NCBI RefSeq assembly: GCF_029227915.1
Contig: NC_079889.1
Coordinates: 5,394,001-5,458,000, forward strand
From: Hydractinia symbiolongicarpus
Lineage: Eukaryota > Cnidaria > Hydrozoa > Anthoathecata > Hydractiniidae
Reading direction: 5' to 3'
DNA: 64,000 nucleotides
Shown here: in pieces, positions 25,447 through 39,265 of the stretch
Position numbering within the stretch: position 1 is the first letter of the stretch
Layout of the letters: each line of letters begins with the position of its first letter
The notes under the pieces: generated by a model
Told to the model about the DNA's origin: nothing
The model's database searches: none
Seen by the model: only the letters and a program-made list of their open reading frames with translations
Translations under genes and position numbers: made by a program

Positions 25447-27960
25447 TTATAAATAATCTTTTAGTACTTTTTCCGTTTTATTTGTACTAGGATGGTTGAC
25501 ACCAAGCATTTTCTTTTGTCCCTCATAAACGCTATGGAAGATCATAGAAGCTTTGTTTGTGTCGTCCAACTTTGAATAGCAAATCCCAAGATAAAATTCA
25601 GTTTCCAACACATCCGGATGTAATATGTATAGTTCTTTCTTCTGTTGCTCTTCAATAATTAGCAATTCATCTCTCGCCATCTGTAACTGCAATTCATCCA
25701 TTAGACAACGAGCGAGTTGTACCTTCGACAACAACACGTATTGGTGATCTTTTCCGATCATTTCACTCCTTTTCCTGATGTTTTCTTCAACAAGTTCTTT
25801 TGCACTGTTAAAATCATTTTTATCGAATAAACCAATTACTTTAAAATATTCTGCTGATAAATACTCAGTGTTAAACTTATCGAATTGCTCAAGAAGTCCT
25901 TGTAAAACGTCATCTAGAATTTCCAAAGCTTCATCGGTTCTGTTTAGGTGCAACAAACACTTTGCTATACTTCTTTTTGCAATGCAAACTTTCTCAAGTT
26001 TTTCATCTGTATTTAATTCCAATGCTTTAGTTTGTGCATCTTCAAACATCCTCTTAGACTTTTCATATTCACCCATTTGAAAGAGGCAGTTAGCTTTGCT
26101 GTACTGAATTGTGTACAGTCGCCGCGAAGCCCCTTCTCCAAACACAGATAGCAAATCCTCTTCACATTTGTCAAACAAATCCAAAGCTTTTTTAGAGTGT
26201 CCTTGTAAAAACGACAGCGTAGCCTTGTGCTCTAAAAAGCTTATTTGCTCTGGCTCTCTTAGTTTTGGAAATGATTTTATTTCACTCATACTTTTTATCT
26301 CTCTTTCAGCATGTTTATAGTGTCCACAATCAATCAACGATGACAATTTATTTATTTTCATATTAAGGGTGTAAACATGATCTGCTCCAAGTTGTTTTGT
26401 ATAGCCTGTTACCAATTTGTCAAATATATCTAACGCTTCTTTCTTTCTACCGACCTTAGTCAGTAAAGTAGCTTTGCAATTTTGGAGGTTAAACAACCTG
26501 CTAGATTCACATCCGTATATTTGACTAAAATTCTCAAACATAGTATTGAAATCAGAGTAGCCAGTGTTGTATTGGCATTTGCTTTCGTACACATCACACA
26601 TCGGCGCGATCAAATCGTTTTTCAAGATAAAATCAGACACATACTTTCTGTCTTTAGATGAAGTATTTCTTTCTTCACATCTTGTACAGAGAGTAATAAC
26701 ATGCGCAACCCATGAGGTGTCTCCTAAGTTGCTTTTGACCCAGTCATCTTTGGTGTGTACGCATTTGAGTATTAAATCTAGCAGCATTCCATAGTACGAT
26801 TTCGAAGGGCAAAACCAATTGATAACTTTCTGGACAAAGGCCATATTCTGTGAGGTCGTTATTCGGACAACAAGCTGAACTAACGTGTGCATTAGTACCG
26901 TATCTCCTTCGTATGTTATTAAAGAATATTCTGATAACACTTTTAATGCTGAACACAGCGTATCTAGATCTGAAAAAGACGATTCTAAGAAGGACCTGTT
27001 GATGTGCTTACCATCCATATATGACATTAAATTAAGAAGTTTGATAGCATTGTTGTCACCATTGTCATTAAGTTTTTCCCTCGCAAGATCAAACGTTTTG
27101 AGACAAGTTTTCGTATAGAGGCCACCTGGTACCTCCTCTTGCAGTATGTGATATTTCCCCTCTTGCAACATCTTATTGTACATTTTGAGAAAAATTGCAT
27201 GCTTTTTAATGTAACAAACGGCTTGGTGTAAAGCCAAGGGGAGGTTCCCTAACTCCTTGCAAAGAAATTTGACATCCTCTACTCTTAATGCAGGTAAATC
27301 TAAAAAACTGGTAACAAAATCTTTGGCCTCCGCATCTGTAAATGGATGTAAGGGAACAATAACAAACTGACTCCCCCATTCAGAACTTTGAATTGTCAAT
27401 AACATTACCGGTTCATGCAAACTGGGTGGTAGTTTTGGCAGATATTCATTCAACAGTTTAACGTCGTTAGCATCGTCAAAAACAAACAAACATGGTCGGT
27501 CAGCAAAAAAATCGTACACTCTAGAAGCGATATTCTTCGCATCATGCGCAGTACTAGGTATTAAGTCTATATAATCAGCAACGGATTGAAACGAAGACTC
27601 AATATTAGTTCGAGAGTCACTGTTTATCCAAATAACGTTGCCATTGTAGTCATTTCTATAATGAGAACAGTATTTGATGGCCAATTGCGTTTTTCCCACT
27701 CCCCCATGATTCGAAATGACACATCCTCTTTTGGTAGTATCTAACAACGCCGAATGAATATTATCTATTTCGTTAACTCTCGCGTGAAACTCTTTAATAG
27801 GCATTGGAACTTGGTACCAAACATTGTTACGTTTACCTTTCAAGTCAGCGATTTTTTTATAAGCACTCGAATCCAGTGTTTGGGTTTTTAAAATTTTAAT
27901 GACATGAGGATCTGCTCCTAATCTCTCCAGTACAGAAGTTAAGTTTGTCCATTCATTTTG
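25447..27960 (-). CDS. STAND NTPase: NB-ARC domain plus TPR repeats (C-terminal part of HEPN-NB-ARC-TPR gene)
   Basis: A long open frame with about 798 codons from 27841 to 25447, and open another 100 bp upstream without an ATG, so its true start lies in the HEPN-coding part. It has a Walker A loop in SNHGGVGKTQLAIKY (about residue 45), a Walker B in PCLFVFDDAND, and an LGNLPLALHQA (GLPLA) motif, all typical of NB-ARC ATPases. From about residue 420 to the end come repeated 35-45 residue helical hairpins with A-x3-Y/F spacing, read as TPRs (for example YTLQ/YTIQ...A-x2-L). STAND proteins of this kind usually act as ligand-triggered oligomerising switches in innate immunity or cell death (family knowledge). 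The predicted product is cytosolic. This portion has no internal stop. Confidence 0.85.
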   Translation of the reverse strand, partial: QNEWTNLTSVLERLGADPHVIKILKTQTLDSSAYKKIADLKGKRNNVWYQVPMPIKEFHARVNEIDNIHSALLDTTKRGCVISNHGGVGKTQLAIKYCSHYRNDYNGNVIWINSDSRTNIESSFQSVADYIDLIPSTAHDAKNIASRVYDFFADRPCLFVFDDANDVKLLNEYLPKLPPSLHEPVMLLTIQSSEWGSQFVIVPLHPFTDAEAKDFVTSFLDLPALRVEDVKFLCKELGNLPLALHQAVCYIKKHAIFLKMYNKMLQEGKYHILQEEVPGGLYTKTCLKTFDLAREKLNDNGDNNAIKLLNLMSYMDGKHINRSFLESSFSDLDTLCSALKVLSEYSLITYEGDTVLMHTLVQLVVRITTSQNMAFVQKVINWFCPSKSYYGMLLDLILKCVHTKDDWVKSNLGDTSWVAHVITLCTRCEERNTSSKDRKYVSDFILKNDLIAPMCDVYESKCQYNTGYSDFNTMFENFSQIYGCESSRLFNLQNCKATLLTKVGRKKEALDIFDKLVTGYTKQLGADHVYTLNMKINKLSSLIDCGHYKHAEREIKSMSEIKSFPKLREPEQISFLEHKATLSFLQGHSKKALDLFDKCEEDLLSVFGEGASRRLYTIQYSKANCLFQMGEYEKSKRMFEDAQTKALELNTDEKLEKVCIAKRSIAKCLLHLNRTDEALEILDDVLQGLLEQFDKFNTEYLSAEYFKVIGLFDKNDFNSAKELVEENIRKRSEMIGKDHQYVLLSKVQLARCLMDELQLQMARDELLIIEEQQKKELYILHPDVLETEFYLGICYSKLDDTNKASMIFHSVYEGQKKMLGVNHPSTNKTEKVLKDYL

Positions 27961-28369
27961 AAATTGTGCTGTTGGTTTGCGTAACTATCAGAATGAGCGT
28001 ATTTGTTTCGACATTTTCGTATAGACTCATATATAGACTATTCGTATAGACTATGTCAGCGAGATCAGTTGGAGTTGGTGTACACTTTGAGCTCTTTAAC
28101 AAAGCCAATATCAATGTAATGTCGCATTGTTCTATTTTAGTTTCTTTATTTCCTGGAAATAATATTATCTTTTGCGGATTGCATAACTTTAATTGTGATT
28201 TAATTGTCTTAAGCTCCTTATAAAATTGACTAGGATCGTCTACTGTAAAATATTTTGCCAGATAACGTTTCAATGTTTTGTTACTTTCATCTAGTAGGCG
28301 CTGAATTCGGAAGAAGTTCTCTTCTTCTGTCGTTACTACGGCAGGCACGGTGGAAGAGCTACCTGCCAT
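27950..28369 (-). pseudogene. DZIP3-like HEPN domain, 5' part of the NB-ARC gene, frame broken
   Basis: Starts at the ATG at 28369 (the TTG ATG before it is not needed) and reads NFFRIQRLLDESNKTLKRYL and later QCDITLILALL, resembling the DZIP3-type HEPN domain found at the N-terminus of many invertebrate STAND proteins (family knowledge). Near 28020-28050 three copies of TATAGACT with a 25-bp period push the frame off. In another frame directly after it, RKCRNKYAHSDSYA (about 28016-27976) gives the HEPN R-x4-H signature. A third frame from about 27960 (FQNEWTNLTSVLERLG) joins the NB-ARC ORF. The order HEPN, linker, NB-ARC is thus complete but out of frame at two places. This may be a real pseudogenising lesion or an assembly error. 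Confidence 0.65.
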
Positions 28370-28372
28370 CAA

Positions 28373-28964
28373 TATGATTTTCTATAATAATAAATGACGA
28401 AATTAAACAAATTATAAAAATTGGTTGCGCATATGTTGTTCTTATATAATATAACGACTTTTACGGTGGCTTCTATCTGCCCAGTCTAATATGCATATTT
28501 TAGTTTTAAAACAGTCAACGACGCATCAATCATGTCTCTACGCTGCTCACTTAGCATTAGCTGTTCTTACAATTTGTAGACTTATCTAGAGTTTTTAACC
28601 CTACAATATGTACATTGGATTTACTATACTTACAAATTATACACTTGTATCAGCTGTACCTACAGTTTCGCACATTCAGCATTTCTTTTTCTACAAATTG
28701 CATAATTAGAATTCGTTGCTTCTACTAACATAAAATAATATGATAAAATCATGATTTTTCTTCATTTTTTAAAAATTTATATTCGAATCTGCCATTATTA
28801 AAACGATTAGCACCAACATTTTCCAAAAAATCGTGAGCAAAAGAAAAAAATTCGGAACGCCTAAACAATGACACAATTAAATGCTTTTGAATGTATTCAT
28901 TGTTGAACTTATGAAGTATTGAACTACTTGGTTTATTTACTTTGTTCAAAAGATACCGACTACC
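28373..28964. other. Upstream region of HEPN-NB-ARC gene
   Basis: AT-rich; a minus-strand TATATTATATAAG-like box lies near 28440-28455, about 80 bp before the ATG. The minus ORF at 28749-28949 has no support. Confidence 0.35.
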
Positions 28965-29200
28965 GACTGGTAGTCTGTGGTAGAGCGTTTGCTTCCAATG
29001 CGGGAGGTCTTTGATTCAAGCCCCGGTTGAGTCATGCCAAAGACATAAAAGTGTGAATCTATTCTTTCTGCTTAGCGTTCAGCATGAGAATAGGATTGAT
29101 ATATCCTAGCGGTTGTGTAGTTGAACGATTGCTATGCTCGCACGACTTTCGTAGCTCAAATAGGAGGTTTAAATGCACCCAATAAATTCTTACCCATAAT
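28965..29200 (+). repeat. tRNA-derived SINE
   Basis: The head resembles a tRNA: an A-box TGTGGTAGAGCG at 28976-28987, an anticodon-arm-like TTTGC-TTCCAAT-GCGGG, and a B-box TTGATTCAAGCC at 29011-29022, correctly spaced for an internal RNA polymerase III promoter. A conserved-looking body follows (CATGCCAAAGACATAAAA, then CTTAGCGTTCAGCATGAGAA), of the type seen in several invertebrate SINEs. No long A tail is seen. The wobble pairs and the missing closed acceptor stem argue against a functional tRNA. Confidence 0.7.
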
Positions 29201-31350
29201 CCCTTTCACACCCAGATTATATTTTTTGGGGTACGTTTTAAATGTTCTTTAACACTACAATAAAGATTTGGAGTCTCTTTTGTTTTATTGTTATTATTTT
29301 TCAATTTGCCGAAAATTCAAGTAAAACATAACGCAGCTTACTCGATGCTCTAAATCACGGAAGCAAGTTTCAACATTTCAGCGAAAATTCTTCCTACGTT
29401 GAAATATAGTGAAATAACTAAAAAATAATGTTTGAAATAGAAGTAACATGACTGCAGCTGTATAATGATAAACTTTTTTTTAAATTATTTTTCCTAACAG
29501 GTACCTGCTGCGACGCTTTTATCTCTAATGTTAGAATAATACTACTCAAAAAATCGAAAGTTTGTACAGTAATATTTCTCTGTTAAGCTATGCAATGGAG
29601 GTGTAGCTTATTTTGCAGATGAGTTCAGAGACAGGAGAATAATCGACAATCGCAGTTACAATGCCACGTGACCAGCTAGCGCTATTTTGCGGCTACGTTT
29701 TCTATCTCAGTTATATAAATTTTTACCCTTTTTTGTTACAGAACCCTGTTTGAAGACAACGTGATTTTGTTATTTAGAACTAACTATAAATGACTATTTC
29801 TTAAGAAAAAAAACTTCATTCAATCAAGTAAGCATTCAGAATAGTTTTTAAGTATTCGCATGGCTGTTTGTGTCATTTCAGTCAATTTTAAGAATAACAC
29901 TATTCGGTTCGCTCCCTGACTAACCCCTCCCCCCACTCTTTCCCCCTCTTCTTTTTGCTATGTAGCATAGCTATGATACTTTTTGAGTTCTCATATTTAT
30001 CTATTAGACACCTGCCTACCAAATATTTAGGTTACATACCTCCCAGAGCCTTAGATATTGGCCATTTTTGGACACTAGCCCCTAAATTTCTTTGAGATCC
30101 TTAAGATCCGTAAAATAAAATAACTTTCGCTAGGATGATACTTGAAACTTGTGACTAACAACATAACTTTATTTTATTAACAAAAATCATTCTAGAAAGT
30201 TTTCACACGTGGTTAACAGGATTTTTGCGGATTTTACCCAAAAATCAGGAAAAATTGCATTTTCGGCAATACGAAATATGAAAAAACGGAAGATATGTTG
30301 TTAAGCAACTTTTATTTGGCTGTCAGAAACTTCAAACAGAATGTTAAAATTTCGATCTAGTAATTTATTTCTAAGCAGAAATGATATTACTTCAAAGAAA
30401 GAAACTTTAGCAAAAGAAATTTCGCGATTTGTGGCCCCAATCGTGAAAGTTTATTCCCGCAAAATATGTTGACACAGTCTATTCGCGAAAGTTAATTCTC
30501 ACGAATTTTATTTTCTGTGTAGTTAATTTCTTTTGTAGAAACATGTACTTCACCAAAAAACAAAAATAGGACAAATGCTGTCAACACCACCGCCCATTGC
30601 GAAAGGTAATTCTCGTAAAAAAATTATAGAAATGACAGATTGCGAAAGTTTTTCCCGCGAAAATAATTGAAGGGAGTCATTCGCTAAAGTTTTTCCCCTT
30701 GATTTCGCGTTTTTTGACTCGCGCACTTGGTATAAATTATGTCTGTCATATGAAAATTAAAATCCATGCCTCAAATGATTGCTGTCAGCATTACTTCTTG
30801 CTGACGTCAGCATTTTTTTAAAAAGAAGATCTATTGTTCGACAGATATTGTTATCAATATTTGTTTAAAATTATTAAAATAAAGTATTATTTTGATACTT
30901 TAATGACATTCAACTAGGTAACCACTATTTATCGATTTACTCAGGTGCCAATTAGACAAAAAGTCCGCAAAGGTTGATTCACCTTTTTAATGAGATGTGG
31001 CTTATTTAGTGTATTTTTGGTTGTAAAGAATCCTTTTTTACTACTTTGAATCAAAATAAACAATTTCACTGGGCGCTAGATTCAGAAAAACCCTGATAAA
31101 AGACTAGGGCGTAAATTGGCGTGACTGCAGAAAAACATTAACACCACAGGGCATTTTTTTCCTTTAATTCCAAAATGAAAAAAAATGAGCTACTAAAAAT
31201 TTCAGGGTCGTTGGGTTAGCTAATCCTTAAGTATGCTAGGTAGAGCTTGCATTGACGTAAGATAAATGGAAAAGTGATACGATATGTATGTTTCGTATGT
31301 TCAACGATTGTGTTTAATATGCATTGAAAAATACAAAGTGGTCTTCTTTA
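29201..31350. other. No gene seen; dispersed GCGAAA repeats
   Basis: AT-rich. Between about 30410 and 30730 there are recurring segments such as GCGAAAGTTTATTCCCGC and GCGAAAGTTTTTCCCGCGAA, probably degraded MITE-like repeats. Confidence 0.45.
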
Positions 31351-32073
31351 AGGCCGGTTTCCATACAACTGCATTTTGCGCCCAGTCGTAAAAAGCGCCG
31401 TGACTTTTGATCTACGCATGCGCATTATCAGAATAATGCCGCTGACCTTGCGCTTTTGCATGCGCTGGGGCGATTTAAAAAAAGTTGAACAGGCTCTACT
31501 TTTTGCGAGCTACATTTTGCGCTTCAGCTTAACAGCCAATCAAAAGGTAGCAATCTACATGAATTACGAAAGAATTTTTAATTAGATCATTTCAATATGA
31601 CTAGCAACATCTCGTTTCTGTGTTAAATTTTTGTCAAAGCCAAATGAATGTAGAGAATCAGAATATATATCAATCAATTGAAGTAGATGAAAAACAAAAT
31701 AACATTAATGAGTCTATGGAGGCACAAATAAACAACATTGTAAACAAACTTAAAAAGACTACTCGTGATCTGACGACATTAAATCCATAAGCAAAACGTT
31801 GTATATTCCTTGGATTCTTCTTTCTATGGAAAGTCGTCTCATCCACATGTTTTTCTTACGTATTTTACAACGTTGCTTATTTCTACGCCATAAAAATATT
31901 GCTAGGACTGCTCTCAAATTTTGCAGCAACAAATATCGTCTGTTTACATCAGCCATGTTTTGCAAAAAACACGTGAGCAAAAATCACTAAATGGAAATGG
32001 TTCGGTATATGTGATAAAAGTCGCGGCGCAATTTACGACTGGGCGCAAAATGTAGCTGTTTGGAAACCGGCCT
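31351..32073. mobile_element. PIF/Harbinger-derived TIR element with N-terminal transposase fragment
   Basis: Left end AGGCCGGTTTCCATACAACT; the right end is its near-complement, with matching TIRs of about 45 bp that also share TTTTGCGCCCAGTCGTAAA. Flanking TTA on both sides fits the 3-bp target duplication of PIF/Harbinger elements. On the minus strand an ORF at 31949-31759 reads MADVNRRYLLLQ...RKKNMWMRRLSIERRIQGIY, resembling the N-terminus of Harbinger transposases; the DDE core is missing, so the element is an internal deletion derivative. A 50-codon plus ORF (31644-31790) opposes it. Confidence 0.75.
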
Positions 32074-33609
32074 TTACTAAAGTTGTGAAGTTCTTAGCAC
32101 TCGGTTCCTTTCGCTTAAAATGCATGGCAAAATCAAATGTGTGTAAAAAAGTGTATCCAAAAAGACGTCGAAACATCGTATGAAGAATTTATTATAAATT
32201 GTCTGTGTAGGAAAGGTGTCATTTCCTCTGTTTAAACACATTATATATTTCAGACACACTTTGATCTAAACACTGAAGCCGACGATAACGCCAACGATGT
32301 AAGTGATGTCGATTTTCACCATACCATAACATAACATTCTGGTAGAGAAGTAATAGAAGTAGATCCCGAACATCACGATAACTTCGACGACACCTTATCC
32401 GACAGCGAGGTCGAGGCGAAAAAATCCAATACATGAAGAAAGATGTTTTCAAATAGTGACATTAAAGAGTTGCAAGCAAATGTGCTAAAATAATAAGATT
32501 TGGGCCAATTACAGAGTATAGAGTTTCAGAAAGCTTGAAAGGTTCCGAATTGCTGGGAAAATACTCATTTGCTCAACTGCGTACAAGACTTACTTACAAA
32601 AGGAAGCAATAAGTTTTTTCCACATTTAGGTCCAGTTCAGTTTGCGTCACATACTCTTCAAATAGTAACGATCAAAGGACTAATACTTTTTATGTTTACC
32701 CCTGTTTGAAATATTTTTTTTTAGTGGCTTTGTGATACAAATAAATTTTTGTTGCAACAACGCTTATTTATTTCATTAACCGTTGTGATTGAATCTCTAA
32801 TTATCTTTTCAATTGTAAATGAACTCAAATACTTTCCGTATGCTCTTAACGTACTTTATTAATATTATAGGACTGGCATTAATTACGTGGTGTAGCTATT
32901 ATTTCATTTGTAAATAGACAAACCAATTATCTCTTTCTAAAAAAAAATTTTTTTAGAAAAACAAGTTGGTTTATCAGACTAAAAGAAAGAGAAGATTGCA
33001 CCACTAGACCTTACTTCTATGCAATTCATTTGTCTGGCGCATTGTTTTTCCCCATTTTCCCACCAAATAACGAAGTTTATTCTTCATGAGAAAGTCCATA
33101 AATCCTGAAAAAATCGCAAACTAGTCATCCAATAAATAGCCTACTACAACTGCTATTTTCTTTTGAAACAGTGTTCCTGTGACCTCCTGAAAACTAATAC
33201 CCGAATAAGTACATTGGTCTATTGGAACCACACATCACAATTCAAGATAGGTGGCATTTATATAGGTCTGTTGTGTTTATGTTTCCTGCGTAATTTGTGA
33301 AAAAAAGAAAAATGATTTTTAAACTTGCTGAAAGTGGTACTTAGGTCACAAAAAATGCGTTTTTAATGCCATCATCATGTTCGCGATACTTTTTTTTTGC
33401 TGTGCTAATCTTTGTCTAAAAAATCATTTTCAAATATTTCGACCAATTAGTGTTTAAAGCGATACTTAGGTGAAAAGAAAACACATTTTTTTGTTATGTC
33501 GAAAGCAGACATTAAGTCAGATCCAGAAACAATTCAGGGCACAGTTTTGTACTTCACAATCTGTCAAAGTTACCCTTTGGAAATGGATTACGGAGAGGTC
33601 TTATTATCA
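32074..33609. other. No intact gene; possible ORF fragment near 32260-32560
   Basis: Around 32280-32420 the plus strand reads an acidic stretch (for example HDNFDDTLSDSEVEAKKS) broken by stops, then FSNSDIKELQANVLK. It looks like old coding sequence, but the family is not recognised. The rest is AT-rich. Confidence 0.3.
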
Positions 33610-33750
33610 CAACAGGTTAGAATAATACTACTTTATGTTAGAATAGTCCTGCTGATAGAATAATACTACTCTGTTAGAATAGTACTACTAAAAGGTACAA
33701 TAGTACTACTAAAAGGTAGAATAGTACTACTATGTTAGAATAGTACTACT
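33610..33750. repeat. Interspersed TTAGAATAGTACTACTA repeats
   Basis: About six imperfect copies of TTAGAATAGTACTACTA, spaced 17-30 bp apart. Confidence 0.85.
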
Positions 33751-33751
33751 A

Positions 33752-35795
<2,044 letters not shown>

Positions 35796-37206
35796 ATGTT
35801 CATGGACTATGGTAAGATCACCTCTTATTTGTTCCTACTTTTTTTTTACTTTTTAAATGATCATATCATAATGTTTCTTAAAATTAAAATTTTACTATAA
35901 AATCATGAAATTTTTTTTTATTCGTTCCTCCGTCCATGAAATGTTTAAGCAAACATTGAAAATTGATATCAAATCACTTTTTTCATTTTGGTTTATTAAA
36001 GTTCTGGTTAATTTCAAAGTCACTGCGATTATCCTTATCCGAATTTAACGAGTGTAATGAAATTTTCATCCTTCTGTAAACAAAATTAAAAAGGCCTCGC
36101 TATTTTTTGACAATTACCTTTATGTAGAATGGCCTTGTTACTAGGTAAGCCTAAAAATTGTTATTAAAATGTATATAAAAGTTTCCCTTTCTGCATTTAG
36201 AGCAATTGTCCGAATTTAACGAGTGTAATGAAATTCTCATCCTTCTGTAAACAAAACTAAAAAGGACTCGCTATTTTTTGACAATTACCTTTATGTAGAA
36301 TGGCCTTGTTACTAGGTAAGCCTACAAATGGTTATTAAAATGTATATAAAAGTTTCCCTTTCTGCATTTAGAGCAATTATCCGAATTTAACGAGTGTAAT
36401 GAAATTCTCATTCTTCTGTAAATAAAAATAAAAAGGCCTCGCTATTTTTTGACAATTACCTTTATGTAGAATGGCCTTGTTACTAGGTAAGCCTAAAAAT
36501 TGTTATTAAAATGTATATAAAAGTTTCCCTTTCTGCATTTAGAGCAATTGTTTTTGGCTTATAAATTATCAAGACATTTCACAGAGGAAAAGAAGGAAGG
36601 GAAGAGATTTTGTTTTTTTACTCCACGATGGAGAAGCTTTCACAGTCGACGACATATTTGCATCTTCACTACAGTATGATCATCCTGTGTTAGAATGTGT
36701 ATCGTCTTGGTTGTTCAGCAAGAACACTGATAAGCATCTCAATCATATTGTCCAAAAAGGTTATCAGTTGTTTTAAAGAATGCTCTGGTGACTTTCAAAT
36801 AAATTGTGAAGACTTGAAAAATCATCCTTTCAGAAATGGTAATTGTTTTTGCATTATACTTCAAATAAATAGTCTAAAACAAGCTTTTTGATATTAAATT
36901 TGATGTCTTTTCTCTATTTAGTTGCAGCAGATGCTTCATCAGTCCCCTTTGAAGAAAAAGATCGAAAAAAGTTATACTGCAAAATTGCAGAAGAAGTTAT
37001 TATGTATACACATTACATCGCACATTTCCTTCTTTCGTACTCCGAAGTTTGCAAAATAAAACTAACTCACCACAGAGACGAACACTTGTTGTACTCTGTG
37101 CTGACACATTGGGAATGGAAAACAGAAAGTGAACGACGCACTTGGAATCATTTAAAATCATTATTGATGTTTTTATCCTGTGAGAAACTAGTTGACGAAA
37201 TAGAAG
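35796..37206 (+). pseudogene. 5' exons of a decayed multi-exon gene (unknown N-terminal region)
   Basis: Exon 1: ATG at 35796, coding to 35811 (MFMDY plus one base), donor GTAAGA. Exon 2: 36543-36838 between a TTTAG acceptor and a GTAATT donor. Exon 3: 36922-37206 between TTTAG and GTATGA. All junction phases agree (phase 1 at each), which supports a single gene. Exon 2 has two frame breaks: about 36600, before VFLLHDGEAFTVDDIF, and about 36770, before CFKECSGDFQINCEDLKNHP. Exon 3 is fully open and reads PFEEKDRKKLYCKIAEEV and WKTESERRTWNHLKSL. No domain is recognised here. The P-loop part encoded at 43719-45830 is probably the same gene. Confidence 0.55.
36039..36549. repeat. Tandem triplication, 171-bp unit, containing a 3' splice site
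   Basis: CCGAATTTAACGAGTGTAAT begins at 36039, 36210 and 36381. Each unit ends TTTCCCTTTCTGCATTTAG followed by AGCAATT, so the acceptor and the first bases of exon 2 are present in each copy. The units are more than 95% alike by eye. Confidence 0.95.
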
Positions 37207-37232
37207 GTATGAATATTATAGAATGTTGTTAA

Positions 37233-37371
37233 ATAACTTCGCAATGTGTACTTTGCAGTGTGCACATCGCAATGTATTTCGCATTGTGTACTTCGCAATG
37301 TGTTATTCGCAATGTGTGCTTTTCAATGTGTGCTTTGCAATATGTATTTCGCAAAGTGTATTCCGAAGTTT
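37233..37371. repeat. Degenerate minisatellite TTCGCAATGTGTA
   Basis: About nine imperfect copies of a 13-17 bp unit CTTCGCAATGTGTA with variants, directly downstream of the exon-3 donor. Confidence 0.85.
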
Positions 37372-39096
37372 TGAGACATCATTCGGACATTTGGTTTAAT
37401 AAATCCGAATTTTTCTAAATAATTTAATTAATAATTCATCTATTTAAATAAAGCTATACAACGCTCCTGCGTCTACAAAATATAACCCTGTATTCACCTG
37501 ATTTTGTGTACCACGTGCGTAAATAGTTTTTTCCGAAGTAGTGCAAAAAAACAGTTGTTCATAAAAATAATATATTCTATGCACATTAAAAAAATGGTTC
37601 TAAACTAACTGGTTCTAAAAAAAGTGTATATTTTTTCCATATGAAAGCAAGTTAAATATGCTTACAACATAGCGAAATATGCTATTTAAGGTGATAATGT
37701 TGCTTTTCTTAGTGCCTCTAAACTTTGCCGGAAAAAATTTTGCACAACAATTACAGAAATACAAAAAATTCTATCTTTACAACATCCCTATTTGTCTATT
37801 TCATCTCTAGTGCACCATTTCTTGTTGCAGCACAAGCATTTCTGAACACTTTATTTTTAACCATTTAAGTATCAAGAAAACAGCTGTAAAAAATACGGAC
37901 TGTAGATCCTAGCTACTGTTAGAAGTATCGAAACATACTGGCTAATACGAAAATTTGTAAAATAAAAAATGACTTTATCATTTTAAGGCGCACTCCTTTT
38001 TTTATTATTATATAAAGATCTTTTGGTTATTAAACTACTAACTAAACTATTTTTAGTTGACAAAAAATAATAAATATTCACAGATTATTATAAATTATGA
38101 CGCTCGATTTTTTTAGGTGTTCCAGGAAACATAATGAGGTGCGTATAATATAAATCTTACAAAATTTAGATACAGGGTGATGCATTAGAAAACGTCTCAA
38201 AGAAAAAAATATGTAATGCCTTAATGGAATATATATATTTTTAGATTTCGCGAGATTTTAATAGCGCAAGAATCTACTTTTGCGAATAGCCAATTTCTAT
38301 TACATAATTTGGTATGTTGAATGTTCTATATTATGACCGTTATGACATTAATTACGTGCCTACAATTTACGGAACCATTCCCTTTCCTGATATGAAGTTG
38401 TTTTGTAAGTTTTACGATCTAAGGATAATTCTAACAAAAGTTATTATTTTTTTCTGAGTATACGGATTCCATAGACATTTTTAGGGGTGGCTTGGAGCGA
38501 TAGCTAATATCTTGACCTCTAAGAGATATGGTACCTAAATATTTGGAACGCAGGCTAATAGTTAAATATGAAAACTTAGTAAGTATCATAACGATGCAGC
38601 AAAAATGAGTTTCTGAAGATTGCGCAATGTTAGCGCAAGAAACTTTTGTTAAAGAACAGAAGTGTAAAAAATTGGTCAATTTAAGCGGACACACAATAAC
38701 TATTATTCCCAAATTTTACGACAATTATTGCTGGTGACAGAATTGATAAAAATTTCGCGAGAACATATTGCGAATGGCGACATTGGCAAATTAAGACATT
38801 TCGCGAAAAGCACGACAATATGCGAAATCGTGAAATTTAATTCTTGCGAAAATATATTCCATAAGGTAAGTGGATTGTTTTAAACGATTGTACTCGCATG
38901 TAATTATGGACAGTTTATGTTTTAAGAAAGTATTTAGAAATACATTCTTTTTAGTAAAAAAAAGAGCTTTGAAATCTTCCTTAAGTAGGATTTAGACTTT
39001 CTTTTTTACCTTCTATTTAGCTTTCGTACACACAAGGACTGTAATAAAAACACCATTATCATACTGTGCTTGCCCGTACCAAATATTACTATTTAG
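37372..39096. other. Intronic sequence; possible micro-exon at 38117-38138
   Basis: AT-rich, with GCGAAA-type dispersed repeats at 38740-38870. A 22-bp stretch at 38117-38138 lies between a TTTTTTAG acceptor and a GTGCGT donor and would continue exon 3 in phase, but it does not join the next exon in phase. It is therefore only suggestive. Confidence 0.35.
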
Positions 39097-39265
39097 GGCT
39101 ATTCTGAAAACGAAGTTAAAAAATTAAAAGACAGTGAATAAAAAGTAGAAACACGTAATGACAAAATGCGGATTCTTGTATATAAAAACGACAACTATTC
39201 CCCGGACAAGTTGGAAATATCATCACTTGATGCTCCTACGGTTAAGATATTCGTACCAGTTAAAG
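39097..39265 (+). pseudogene. Internal exon of the decayed P-loop gene
   Basis: 169 bp between an ATTTAG acceptor and a GTACGA donor. Reads GYSENEVKKLKDSE, one in-frame TAA, then MRILVYKNDNYSPDKLEISS and APTVKIFVPVK. It ends in phase 1, which matches the start of the exon at 43719. No family is recognised for this piece. Confidence 0.5.

Noticed and set aside
28961-29035. A functional tRNA gene
   Set aside because: Acceptor stem does not close and the anticodon stem relies on three G-T pairs; better explained as a SINE head.
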